NCBI GenBank assembly: GCA_029256345.1
Contig: JAQSYC010000025.1
Coordinates: 1 to 47,301 of the forward strand
Reading direction: 5' to 3'
Length of the DNA stretch: 47,301 bases
Source: Clostridia bacterium
GTDB lineage: Bacteria > Bacillota > Clostridia > Lachnospirales > Cellulosilyticaceae
This document shows positions 8,880 through 17,580 of this stretch, piece after piece. Positions within the stretch are counted from its first letter, which is position 1. Each line of letters opens with the position of its first letter. The position numbers and the translations under genes are program-made. The notes under the pieces are model-generated. The model did not search any database and was not told the origin of the DNA. It saw nothing but the letters and a program-made list of their open reading frames with translations.

Positions 8880-9123
8880 AATAAAGTATGCGATGATAAA
8901 GAGGAGTATAATATGCCTAAGCACAGAGAGAGGAGATTAAAGCTGGAAGTCTTCTCGCAGACGGGGTATTAGAAGGTAGCTTTTGAGCACTGTTTTTGAA
9001 ATAATAGTAAAAAATAGCGGGTGTGCCCGTTACAGCATTTGGAGTGCTTTGCTTGTCGCAAAGAATTAAGGTGGTACCACGAAGTTTTTTCGTCCTTAAA
9101 TAATGGATGAAAAAGCTTTTTTT
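8880..9123 (+). promoter_or_regulatory. T-box leader (tRNA-Val-responsive) with terminator/antiterminator
   Basis: The T-box sequence AATTAAGGTGGTACCACG at 9064-9081 matches the conserved antiterminator bulge that pairs with the uncharged tRNA acceptor end. Upstream, the Stem I elements AGAGAGAGGAG and GAAGGTAGCTTTTGAG fit the GA motif and specifier loop; a GUA (Val) triplet lies in the specifier position at about 8989-8991, which agrees with valS downstream. A competing terminator follows: arms 9083-9095 and 9105-9117 (two G-U pairs) and a T-run to 9123. Expected behaviour is readthrough when tRNA-Val is uncharged. The 5' boundary is approximate, and the specifier assignment is by eye. Confidence 0.85.
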
Positions 9124-9166
9124 ATTTGTCAAAAATAAGAATAAATGATATTTACAATAGGAGAGA

Positions 9167-9376
9167 GTGGGTGTAAATGTGCAATCGATAGGATTTATAA
9201 TATTTTGTATAGGTACAGTCATTACTTTTGGCGCAAAACGCATTGTAGTAGCAAAAACAAAGCTAGATCAAGAGGATAAAGAGGAAATGGGTGCACTTAT
9301 AAATAGTGCGGTCATTGCAGTAAAATTAATCGGTTTTATTGTAGCACTCATTGGTTTTATTTTTATAATGCTTTAG
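9167..9376 (+). CDS. Small membrane protein between the T-box and valS
   Basis: 69 residues with two hydrophobic helices (about 8-24 and 47-68) joined by a charged loop (KTKLDQEDKEE). The start is taken as GTG at 9167 after AGGAG at 9159-9163; the spacing is only 3 nt, and a GTG four codons later is an alternative. It lies between the T-box terminator and valS on the same strand, so it should be under the same tRNA-Val control. I do not recognise the family; no link to valine or tRNA metabolism is visible in the protein itself. Confidence 0.55.
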   Translation: MGVNVQSIGFIIFCIGTVITFGAKRIVVAKTKLDQEDKEEMGALINSAVIAVKLIGFIVALIGFIFIML

Positions 9377-9430
9377 AGGGTTTGCCCATAGGACCTTAAC
9401 AAATCTTTACGAATTCAAAGGAGGAACAAA

Positions 9431-11979
9431 ATGAAAGAATTAGAAAAAATATATGACCCTAGCAGTGTAGAAACACGGCTTTATAAAAAATGGATGGATA
9501 AAGGCTATTTTCATGCAGAACCGGATGAAACAAAAAAACCGTTTACCATTGTGATGCCACCACCTAATATTACAGGACAGCTCCATATGGGCCACGCATT
9601 AGATAATACATTACAGGATATTTTAATCAGGTATAAACGTATGCAGGGATATAATGCACTTTGGATGCCTGGAACAGATCATGCCAGTATTGCAACAGAA
9701 GTTAAAATAGTGGAGCAGCTTGCCAAAGAAGGTGTATCAAAAGAAGATTTAGGCAGAGAAGGATTTCTTGTTAAAGCGTGGGAATGGAAGGAACAGTATG
9801 GCGGACGTATTATCGATCAGCTTAAAAAAATAGGAAGCTCATGTGACTGGGAAAGAGAACGATTTACAATGGATGAAGGTCTTTCTAAAGCCGTTGAAGA
9901 TGTGTTTATTAAGCTTTATGAAAAAGGATATATTTACAGAGGCTCTAGAATGATTAACTGGTGCCCGGTATGCGGCACATCTATTTCGGATGCAGAGGTA
10001 GAGCACACAGAAAAAGAAGGGTATTTCTGGCATCTGAGGTACCCAATTGTAGGCTCAGATGAATTTATTCACTTGGCAACAACAAGACCTGAGACGTTAT
10101 TAGGAGACAGCGCAGTGGCTGTTAACCCAAAAGACGAAAGGTATGCACATTTAGTAGGAAAAATGGTTAAATTACCACTTACAGATAGAGAAATACCTAT
10201 TATTGCAGATGATTATGTGGATAGGGCATTTGGTACAGGAGTCGTTAAAATAACACCTGCCCATGACCCCAACGATTTTGAGGTAGGCCAGCGCCATAAT
10301 TTGAGTCAGATTTGTGTCTTAAATGATGATGGTACAATGAATGATTTGGCTGGAGAATATGCACAAATGGATCGATATGAAGCTAGAAAACATATTGTGG
10401 AGGCATTAGAAGAGAGAGGATTACTTGTTAAAGTGGAACCTCACACCCATAATGTAGGAACACATGACAGATGTAAATCAGTTGTAGAACCTATGATTAA
10501 AGCCCAATGGTTTGTAAAAATGGAGGAAATGGCAAAACCTGCAATTAAAGCACTAAAAGAAGGGGATCTGTGTTTTGTACCTGAAAGATTTGAAAAAACT
10601 TATTTGCATTGGCTTGAAAACATAAGAGATTGGTGTATTTCAAGGCAGCTGTGGTGGGGCCATAGGATTCCAGCTTATTATTGTGAAACATGCGGAGAAA
10701 TTATCATTGCAAGAGAGAAGCCTTCCGAATGTACGAAGTGTAAAGCAACTCATTTGGTTCAGGATGAAGATACATTAGATACGTGGTTTAGCTCGGCCTT
10801 ATGGCCATTTTCAACACTTGGATGGCCTGACCAAACAAAAGAACTAGAGTATTTTTATCCAACCAGTGTACTGGTGACAGGGTATGATATTATCTTTTTT
10901 TGGGTTGTACGTATGGTCTTCTCAGGACTTGAGCAATAGATCCTCTGGAGGTGATCGATCAATATGGGGCGGATGCCCTAAGATTGACACTGGTAACAGG
11001 TAATGCCCCAGGTAATGATATGCGTTTTTATTATGAAAGGGTGGAAGCAAACCGTAATTTTGGCAATAAATTATGGAATGCCACACGGTTTATCTTAATG
11101 AATTTTGAAGATGAAGACAGTTGTCAAGGCGTATCCCTAGAGGATCTTACAGCTGCTGACAGATGGATTATTTCGAAAGTTAACACCCTTACCAGGGAAG
11201 TTACAGATAATATGGATAAATATGAACTGGGTGTAGCTGTTCAAAAGTTATATGATTTTGCTTGGGAAGAGTTTTGTGATTGGTATATAGAAATGGTTAA
11301 ACCAAGGCTTTATAATAAAGAGGATGTTACAAGGAAGGCTGCTTTGTGGACTTTGAAAACAGTCATGATTGATATTTTGAAGATGCTGCATCCTTATATA
11401 CCATTTATTACAGAAGAAATATTTATGGGACTGCAGCATCAAGAGGAAAGCATTATGATTTCTCAGTGGCCAGTTTTTAAAGAAGAATGGCAATTTATAT
11501 CGGATGAAGAAGAGATTGAGCTTATTAAGGGAGCTGTTAGAGCTGTACGTAATCTGCGAACAGAGATGAATGTACCACCCTCAAGAAAGGCGAAGATTAT
11601 AATTGTCTCTAAAGAAGAGCAAATCATTGACCTTTTTAAAAGAGGCAAAGTGTTCTTTAGTGTCTTAGCGTCTGCATCTGAAGTTATTTTGCAACAAGAT
11701 ACAAAGGGGATAGAGGCCGATGCAGTTTCTGCACTTATTCCAAATGCAGTACTCTATATCCCTTTTGCAGACTTAGTCGATTTACAAAAAGAGTTAGAAA
11801 GACTAGGAAAAGAAAAACAAAAGTTAGAAATGGAAGTAGATCGTGTAAACAAAAAACTTGCCAATGAAGGTTTTGTGGCCAAAGCACCAGCGGCACTTAT
11901 AGAAGAAGAAAAGGCTAAAAAGGCAAAATATGAAGACATGCTGAGCGCTATTGTGGAACGGATTGAAAAGTTAAGTTAA
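9431..11979 (+). pseudogene. valS: Valyl-tRNA synthetase, frame broken by a short deletion that removes KMSKS
   Basis: Class I synthetase that charges tRNA-Val. The first segment (9431-10939, 502 residues) carries the HIGH-type motif PNITGQLHMGHA (about 44-55), the editing domain (TTRPETLLGD) and ends at FFWVVRMVFSGLEQ followed by TAG. The protein resumes in another frame at about 10936 as IDPLEVIDQYGADALRLTLV and runs to 11979 through the anticodon-binding domain and C-terminal coiled coil. In ValRS about 30 residues lie between these blocks, including the ATP-binding KMSKS loop; they are absent, consistent with a loss of about 91 nt. The short repeat GCAA may span the junction. An AAGGAGG site precedes the ATG. 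As written no active enzyme can be made, so an assembly error or a second ValRS elsewhere should be suspected. Confidence 0.88.
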
Positions 11980-11991
11980 TTATAGTGGCAT

Positions 11992-12032
11992 AAAAGATAG
12001 GATTGGTTTTATAATCCTATCTTTTATTATTT
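11992..12032 (+). terminator. Intrinsic terminator after valS
   Basis: AAAAGATAGGATT, loop of 8 nt, then AATCCTATCTTTT and further T-rich sequence. Confidence 0.85.
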
Positions 12033-12131
12033 TGTAGTAATCCTTTTTTAAAATTGTAATACTTTTTGTTGTCAATGTATATATATAGCATAAGGGACAT
12101 GCATTATGATAAGGAAAGTAGAGGGATAAAT

Positions 12132-14927
12132 ATGAGGAAAAGGTATTACAACCGAGCAATAGATACTATTTTACATGAATTGAGTGTAGAGCCATCAAAA
12201 GGCTTATCTCATAAAGAAGCCTGTAATAGGTTAGAACAATATGGACCGAATGTATTCAGCAAACCTAAAGAAAAGAGTATGTTGTATCAAATCAAGGAGG
12301 TTTTGACACAGCAGCTCATTATCATTTTACTTATAGCTGCAGGAATCAGTTTTTTAATTGGACAATATCAAGATGCCATAGGCATATGTATTTCTATATT
12401 ATTAGGCAGCACAATAGGTCTGTTGACAGAGAATAGATCTAAGAAAGCCGCTGAGGCTTTAACAAAGATGACTGAGGACATAGAGGTTAAAGTTTTAAGA
12501 GATCATCAAAAGATAATGGTTCATAAGAGTGAAATTGTGCCAGGGGATGTGGTATTCGTTGAGAGCGGGGACAAGGTACCGGCAGATGGCCGGATTATAC
12601 AGGCTGTGGATCTTAAGGTAAGAGAAGATATGCTGACAGGAGAATCTGATGATGTCAGTAAAAAGGTGGGTATTGTAAAGGAGCAAAGTACAGTCATTGA
12701 TGGGCAAGAGATTGTTCAGGAGCCAATTCCAGCTAGGCAATACAATATGTTGTTCGAAGGAACACTTATTGCCTATGGCAGTGCAAAGATGCTTGTGACA
12801 GCTACGGGAGATTATAGTGAGATGGGAAATATCGCCAAAGACTTAGGAGAATCAGAAACAGATACACCACTGGAGATTAAAATGGATAGTTTAGGAAAAA
12901 CAGTTTCTAAAATATCAACAGCTATTGCAAGCCTGTTGTTTATTTATATGTTGATACAAATAGTACAAGCCCACCCACTTACAATAGAGTTCACCAGTAG
13001 CCATGCACTGCTGAACTCACTCAAGCCGTTAGTAGAAAACTTTCCGGAAATAAAAACAGCCTTTGTAGTATGTGTTGCACTTATTGTAGCAGCGGTACCG
13101 GAAGGATTGGCTACAATGATCAACATTACACTGGCGATTACGATGAAGCAAATGGCAAAAATCAATGTTTTGGTCAGAAAAAAAGAAGCCTGTGAGACTA
13201 TCGGCGCAGTAAGTGTGATTTGCAGTGATAAAACAGGAACATTAACTCAGAATAAGATGAAGGTAGCTAAAGTTTATATGGAAGGACAATACCAACAAAC
13301 CAATCGTCTGGGGGATTATAAGTATTTTTTTGATAACTGCATTGTGAATAGCACAGCAGATATAGAGAAGTATAGAGGTGAAGAGAAATATATAGGGAGT
13401 GCTACAGAATGTGCATTGCTGTCTTTATACAAAAATTGTAATTATATGGAGATAAGGGAAAAAGTAGGGATTGTTAGGCAGATTCCTTTTTCCTCTCAGA
13501 CAAAATATATGGCGACTATTTTATCAGACGGAGATAGTTATGAGATTCTTTCAAAGGGAGCCCCGGAAGTCATATTGAAGCAATGCGGTTATGAAAGTAT
13601 AAATGGAGAAATCAAAAAGCTTACAGAATCCAGAATAAGAGAAATCATGTATCAGATTGGACTTTTGCAGTCCGATGCCATGCGGGTTCTAGCTTTTGCT
13701 TATCAAAAGACCCAGGTTAATAAGGGGTTTTTGCAAAAAAAAGAGTTTATAAAAGAACTTATTTTTAACGGATTTGTGGGCATCACAGATCCCCTCAGAG
13801 AAGGAGTCAAGGAAGCTATTAAGATAGCCGTGGATGCAGGTATAGAAACCAAAATGCTAACAGGAGACAATATTCAAACAGCTGTAGCTATTGGTAAAGA
13901 GATAGGACTTGTTGGTCATGGCATGAGAGCTGTAGAAGCAAACTATATTGATACCCTAAGTGAAGACATGCTTGCCAAGGAAATGAAAACTATTTCAATT
14001 GTAGCCCGGTCAAAACCAGATACCAAAATGCGTATTGTACAGGCTTTACAAAAAGCAGGAGAAGTAGTAGCAGTTACAGGAGATGGGATCAATGATGCGC
14101 CAGCCCTTACAAAAGCAGATGTAGGCGTTGCTATGGGAATAGCTGGAACAGAAGTCAGCAAAAGTGCAGCAGATATTATTTTAACAGATGACAGTTTTAG
14201 TACAATCGTTGAAGCAATTAAATGGGGAAGAGGAATTTACAATAACTTTCAAAGATTTATTCAATTTCAATTAACCGTTAATATTATTGCTTTTATGATT
14301 GCAATAATAACTCAGATCATGGATTTGGAGATGCCTTTCACAACCATTCATTTATTATGGATTAATATTATTATGGATGGCCCACCGGCCTTGGCACTCG
14401 GACTTGAACCCATAAGAGCTACCGTTATGAAAAGAAAACCTATTCCAAGAGAGGCTAATATCATCAATAGATTTATGGTAAGAACTATTTTTACCAATAG
14501 TATTTTTATCACCTTAATTCTTTTGGCACAAATCAAATGGAATTTTCTGGGTGCCTCTGATCAGATGATAGGGAGTGCAACACAAAAACAAACCGTCCTT
14601 TTTAGTTTATTTGCTTTTAGCATACTCTTTAATGCACTTAATTGCAGGGAGTTTGGAACAGGAAGTATCGTTAATAACTTTTTCAAAAATAAACTGGTAT
14701 TGATACTGATATTAGGGACGGCTGTCATACAGATTGTAGTCATACAGCTTGGGGGAGGATTTTTTAATGCAACACCGCTTTCTAGGGAAATGTGGCTTAA
14801 AATTATAGGTTATGGCTCGCTAGTAGTTGTGGTTAATGAAGTGATCAAGTTGTTTTTAAGGATCTTAAAAAGAACAGCTAAAGGTGCGGTGAGGCAAGTA
14901 CGAAGGGTTTACGTACAATATAAATAA
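12132..14927 (+). CDS. P-type Ca2+-transporting ATPase (PMR1/SERCA-like)
   Basis: A 931-residue cation pump of the P2A type. In order: the N-terminal cation ATPase domain (SKGLSHKEACNRLEQYGPN), actuator motif TGES (in DMLTGESDD), the M4 ion-site motif VPEGL (in AAVPEGLATM), phosphorylation site DKTGTLT with Asp at residue 366, the nucleotide-domain KGAPE, hinge TGDGINDAPAL, and a C-terminal block of transmembrane helices. The VPEGL motif favours Ca2+ (or Mn2+) over Na+/K+ or heavy metals. The start at 12132 is preceded by AGAGGGA; an upstream ATG would add 22 residues without homology. It is a single-gene unit bounded by terminators on both sides. Confidence 0.92.
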   Translation: MRKRYYNRAIDTILHELSVEPSKGLSHKEACNRLEQYGPNVFSKPKEKSMLYQIKEVLTQQLIIILLIAAGISFLIGQYQDAIGICISILLGSTIGLLTENRSKKAAEALTKMTEDIEVKVLRDHQKIMVHKSEIVPGDVVFVESGDKVPADGRIIQAVDLKVREDMLTGESDDVSKKVGIVKEQSTVIDGQEIVQEPIPARQYNMLFEGTLIAYGSAKMLVTATGDYSEMGNIAKDLGESETDTPLEIKMDSLGKTVSKISTAIASLLFIYMLIQIVQAHPLTIEFTSSHALLNSLKPLVENFPEIKTAFVVCVALIVAAVPEGLATMINITLAITMKQMAKINVLVRKKEACETIGAVSVICSDKTGTLTQNKMKVAKVYMEGQYQQTNRLGDYKYFFDNCIVNSTADIEKYRGEEKYIGSATECALLSLYKNCNYMEIREKVGIVRQIPFSSQTKYMATILSDGDSYEILSKGAPEVILKQCGYESINGEIKKLTESRIREIMYQIGLLQSDAMRVLAFAYQKTQVNKGFLQKKEFIKELIFNGFVGITDPLREGVKEAIKIAVDAGIETKMLTGDNIQTAVAIGKEIGLVGHGMRAVEANYIDTLSEDMLAKEMKTISIVARSKPDTKMRIVQALQKAGEVVAVTGDGINDAPALTKADVGVAMGIAGTEVSKSAADIILTDDSFSTIVEAIKWGRGIYNNFQRFIQFQLTVNIIAFMIAIITQIMDLEMPFTTIHLLWINIIMDGPPALALGLEPIRATVMKRKPIPREANIINRFMVRTIFTNSIFITLILLAQIKWNFLGASDQMIGSATQKQTVLFSLFAFSILFNALNCREFGTGSIVNNFFKNKLVLILILGTAVIQIVVIQLGGGFFNATPLSREMWLKIIGYGSLVVVVNEVIKLFLRILKRTAKGAVRQVRRVYVQYK

Positions 14928-14939
14928 GACTGGGAGAGG

Positions 14940-14974
14940 CGCTATGCAGTAGTTTTGCTGTATAGCGTTTTTTT
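14940..14974 (+). terminator. Intrinsic terminator after the Ca2+-ATPase gene
   Basis: CGCTATGCAG, 8-nt loop, CTGTATAGCG (one G-U pair) and seven T residues. Confidence 0.92.
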
Positions 14975-15012
14975 CATTTCTATCAAATCAAGCCTAAGTC
15001 ATTAAAAATATA

Positions 15013-15041
15013 TTGACTTTTATAGTCGAGGATAGTAGGAT
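15013..15041 (+). promoter_or_regulatory. Putative SigA promoter of the hyd operon
   Basis: TTGACT at 15013-15018, 17-nt spacer, TAGGAT at 15036-15041. Transcription would start near 15048, so the Rex-like sites lie just downstream of the start, in a road-block position. Confidence 0.55.
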
Positions 15042-15058
15042 AAAGAAGTAAAAAGTAT

Positions 15059-15086
15059 GTTAATAATTTAACGTTAATTTATTAAC
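15059..15086. promoter_or_regulatory. Two abutting Rex-type operators
   Basis: GTTAA-TAAT-TTAAC at 15059-15072 is followed with no gap by GTTAA-TTTA-TTAAC at 15073-15086. Both fit the core of the Rex consensus (TTGTTAAnnnnTTAACAA). Rex is the NADH/NAD+-sensing repressor of fermentative and hydrogenase genes in Firmicutes. Here it stands before a NADH-linked hydrogenase operon, which strengthens the call. Confidence 0.72.
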
Positions 15087-15109
15087 ATATGAAGAAAATG
15101 GAATTAAAT

Positions 15110-15142
15110 AAAAAAGATTGCAAGTTCATTGCAACCTTTTTT
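15110..15142 (+). terminator. Terminator-like hairpin in the hyd leader
   Basis: AAAAAAGATTGCAA (15110-15123) pairs with TTGCAACCTTTTTT (15129-15142) with one A-C mismatch, and the 3' arm ends in a T-run. It lies between the first promoter with its Rex sites and hydC, so it could limit readthrough (attenuation) or isolate a second promoter. Confidence 0.55.
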
Positions 15143-15157
15143 ATTTAAGTATATAAA
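15129..15157 (+). promoter_or_regulatory. Possible second promoter of the hyd operon
   Basis: TTGCAA at 15129-15134 (inside the hairpin's 3' arm), 17-nt spacer, TATAAA at 15152-15157. It would give a transcript that bypasses the hairpin and starts downstream of the Rex sites. Confidence 0.4.
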
Positions 15158-15224
15158 ACATCTGCAGTATACAACGTGCAATGGCAATAGGCACGGATCA
15201 ATCTCATTTTATAAGGAGGAAGTT

Positions 15225-15713
15225 ATGGAGCAAGTCATTGATTTTAAGGCATTGGATGAAGTATTAGTAAAAAACAATTTTAGTAAAAATAATATTATTA
15301 GCATTTTACAAGATATTCAGGAGCAGCATAGGTACATACCACACGAGGCTTTTCCTTATCTTGCTGAAAAGCTAGGAATAAGTACAGCTAAAATTTTTGG
15401 GGTAGCCACTTTTTATGAAAATTTTTCGCTGGAACCAAAGGGCAAATACATCATTAAGATATGTGACGGCACAGCTTGTCATGTAAGGAAATCTATTCCT
15501 ATTTTAAATAAGTTAAGAGATGAATTAGGGCTTAGTAAAGAAAAGATAACAACAGATGATCTTCTTTTTACTTTAGAAACCGTATCTTGTCTTGGGGCTT
15601 GTGGACTTGCACCTGTCATCACTATTAATGATAAGGTGTACGGTGCTATGACTCCAGAAAAGGCGATGGTCCTTTTAAAGGAATTGAAGGAGGCAAGTGA
15701 AGATGTTAAGTAA
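15225..15713 (+). CDS. hydC: NuoE-like [2Fe-2S] subunit of NADH-linked [FeFe] hydrogenase (HydC)
   Basis: 162 residues from the ATG at 15225, which has AAGGAGG 5 nt upstream. It is a thioredoxin-fold [2Fe-2S] protein of the 24-kDa NuoE family: an N-terminal helical part (LQDIQEQHRYIPHEAFPYLA), then the four cluster Cys in CDGTACHVRKS and CLGACGLAP. In HydABC complexes this subunit works with HydB to pass electrons between NAD(H), ferredoxin and the hydrogenase subunit in the cytoplasm. Its stop overlaps the start of hydB by 11 nt, so the two are translationally coupled. The operon leader holds the Rex-type sites. Confidence 0.88.
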   Translation: MEQVIDFKALDEVLVKNNFSKNNIISILQDIQEQHRYIPHEAFPYLAEKLGISTAKIFGVATFYENFSLEPKGKYIIKICDGTACHVRKSIPILNKLRDELGLSKEKITTDDLLFTLETVSCLGACGLAPVITINDKVYGAMTPEKAMVLLKELKEASEDVK

Positions 15714-17577
15714 CAGAGCTGATCTGGCAGAATTGAGAAAAATTTATCAAAAATCTATTCAAACTCAAAAAGTTAAGGTTTTGATATGCGCAGGAACAGG
15801 TTGTATTGCCGGCGGAGCAAAAGATATTTATGAAGAATTTGTGAGACTGATGCAGGAACAAGGGATAGTCTGTAGTGTGAGTCTGGAAAAAGAACCACAT
15901 GATGAGTCGGTGGGTGTTAAACAAAGCGGTTGCCATGGTTTTTGTGAAATGGGACCTCTTGTGAGAATTGAACCTTGGGGTTATTTGTATATTAAGGTGA
16001 AAGCAGAAGATTGTCAGGAAATAATAGATACGACCATTAAAGCTGGAGAGTGTATCGAGAGACTAGCCTATCATAAGGATGGAAAGGTTTATAAAGCTCA
16101 AGATGAAATTCCTTTTTATGAAAAACAAACGCGACTGGTGCTCGAACACTGCGGGCAGATTGATGCCACTTCACTGGAAGAATACGTGGCTGTGGGAGGT
16201 TATGAAGCTTTAGAAAAGGCCTTGTTTGAGATGAGTGATGAAGATATTATAAGAGAAGTCGAGACCTCAAATCTGAGAGGGCGAGGTGGTGGTGGATACC
16301 CTGCAGGGCGCAAATGGGCACAAGTTAAAGGTCAAAGTGAGCCCACTAAGTATGTGGTCTGTAATGGGGATGAGGGGGACCCAGGCGCCTTCATGGACAG
16401 AAGTATTATGGAAGGTGACCCTCACCGCATGTTGGAGGGAATGATGATTGCAGCCAGAGCTTGTGGCGCTGAAGAAGGGTATATCTATGTAAGGGCGGAA
16501 TACCCACTGGCAATCAGCAGGTTAGTCAAAGCTATTAGTCAGGCAAAATCATATGGTCTGCTTGGTAACAATATTTTAGGAACAAATTTCAACTTTGATA
16601 TCAAAATCAATAAAGGGGCCGGGGCATTTGTCTGTGGTGAAGGTAGTGCACTGACAGCATCTATAGAAGGGCGTAGGGGCATGCCGAGGGTAAAACCTCC
16701 CAGAACAGTTGAACAAGGACTTTTTGAAAAGCCTACAGTGCTTAATAATGTAGAGACTTTTGCAAATGTACCTCTAGTTATTTTAAATGGGGCACAGTGG
16801 TATAAAACAATAGGACCAGAAAATAGTCCTGGAACTAAAGCCTTTGCGCTCACAGGAAATATAGAAAACACAGGACTTATTGAAGTGCCTATGGGGACAA
16901 CCTTAAGAGAGGTTATCTTTGATATAGGTGGAGGAATGCGCGGCGGAGAAGGCTTTAAGGCCGTACAAATAGGAGGGCCTTCCGGCGGATGTTTAACAAA
17001 GGAACAATTAGATTTACCTTTGGATTTTGATTCACTTAAAAAAGCAGGGGCCATGATTGGATCAGGTGGACTGGTTGTTATGGATGATCATACTTGTATG
17101 GTGGAAGTTGCAAGATTTTTTATGAACTTTACACAAAATGAGTCCTGCGGCAAATGTGTACCGTGTAGGGAAGGGACTAAACGTATGCTTGAGATTTTGG
17201 AGCGTATCGTATCTGGAGAAGGAGAAATAGAAGATTTAGATAAACTCATAGAGCTTGCAGATACGATCTCCTCAACAGCCCTCTGTGGATTGGGTAAAAC
17301 AGCAGCTTTCCCAGTAGTAAGTACGATTAAAAATTTTCGTGAAGAATATGAAGCACACATTATAGACAAGAGATGCCCATCTAAGACATGTCAAAAGCTC
17401 AAACAGATTACAATAGATGCGGTGCTATGTAAAGGATGTACTAAGTGTTCACGTCTATGTCCAGTAGGGGCTATTTCAGGCAAAGTTAAAGAAACATTTG
17501 TAATTGATAAGAGTAAATGTATTAAATGTGGTGCATGTATTGAGGCATGTGCGTTTAAAGCCATAAGGGAGGATTAA
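15703..17577 (+). CDS. hydB: NuoF-like flavoprotein/iron-sulfur subunit of [FeFe] hydrogenase (HydB)
   Basis: 624 residues. The ATG at 15703 lies 9 nt after AAGGAGG; the upstream in-frame GTG is too close to that site. An N-terminal thioredoxin-like [2Fe-2S] domain (CAGTGCIAGG, CHGFCEMGP) is followed by the NuoF core with the FMN/NADH-binding glycines (RGRGGGGYPAGRKW, NGDEGDPGAF), an SLBB region and the N3-type cluster motif ESCGKCVPCREGT. The C-terminus adds two [4Fe-4S] ferredoxin motifs (CKGCTKCSRLCP, CIKCGACIEAC). This is the typical HydB architecture of trimeric NADH/ferredoxin-dependent, probably electron-bifurcating hydrogenases. It is followed by hydA after 3 bp. Confidence 0.9.
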   Translation: MLSNRADLAELRKIYQKSIQTQKVKVLICAGTGCIAGGAKDIYEEFVRLMQEQGIVCSVSLEKEPHDESVGVKQSGCHGFCEMGPLVRIEPWGYLYIKVKAEDCQEIIDTTIKAGECIERLAYHKDGKVYKAQDEIPFYEKQTRLVLEHCGQIDATSLEEYVAVGGYEALEKALFEMSDEDIIREVETSNLRGRGGGGYPAGRKWAQVKGQSEPTKYVVCNGDEGDPGAFMDRSIMEGDPHRMLEGMMIAARACGAEEGYIYVRAEYPLAISRLVKAISQAKSYGLLGNNILGTNFNFDIKINKGAGAFVCGEGSALTASIEGRRGMPRVKPPRTVEQGLFEKPTVLNNVETFANVPLVILNGAQWYKTIGPENSPGTKAFALTGNIENTGLIEVPMGTTLREVIFDIGGGMRGGEGFKAVQIGGPSGGCLTKEQLDLPLDFDSLKKAGAMIGSGGLVVMDDHTCMVEVARFFMNFTQNESCGKCVPCREGTKRMLEILERIVSGEGEIEDLDKLIELADTISSTALCGLGKTAAFPVVSTIKNFREEYEAHIIDKRCPSKTCQKLKQITIDAVLCKGCTKCSRLCPVGAISGKVKETFVIDKSKCIKCGACIEACAFKAIRED

Positions 17578-17580
17578 GAC

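Noticed and set aside
10925..10960. Programmed frameshifting, translational bypass or an intein/intron scar in valS
   Set aside because: The junction lacks coding sequence instead of containing extra sequence, so no recoding could restore the missing KMSKS loop; no slippery site or stimulatory structure is seen.
16539..17054. Long open frame antisense to hydB (171 codons)
   Set aside because: It lies wholly opposite a strongly conserved gene, has no ribosome binding site or recognisable protein, and its composition is that of a shadow frame.
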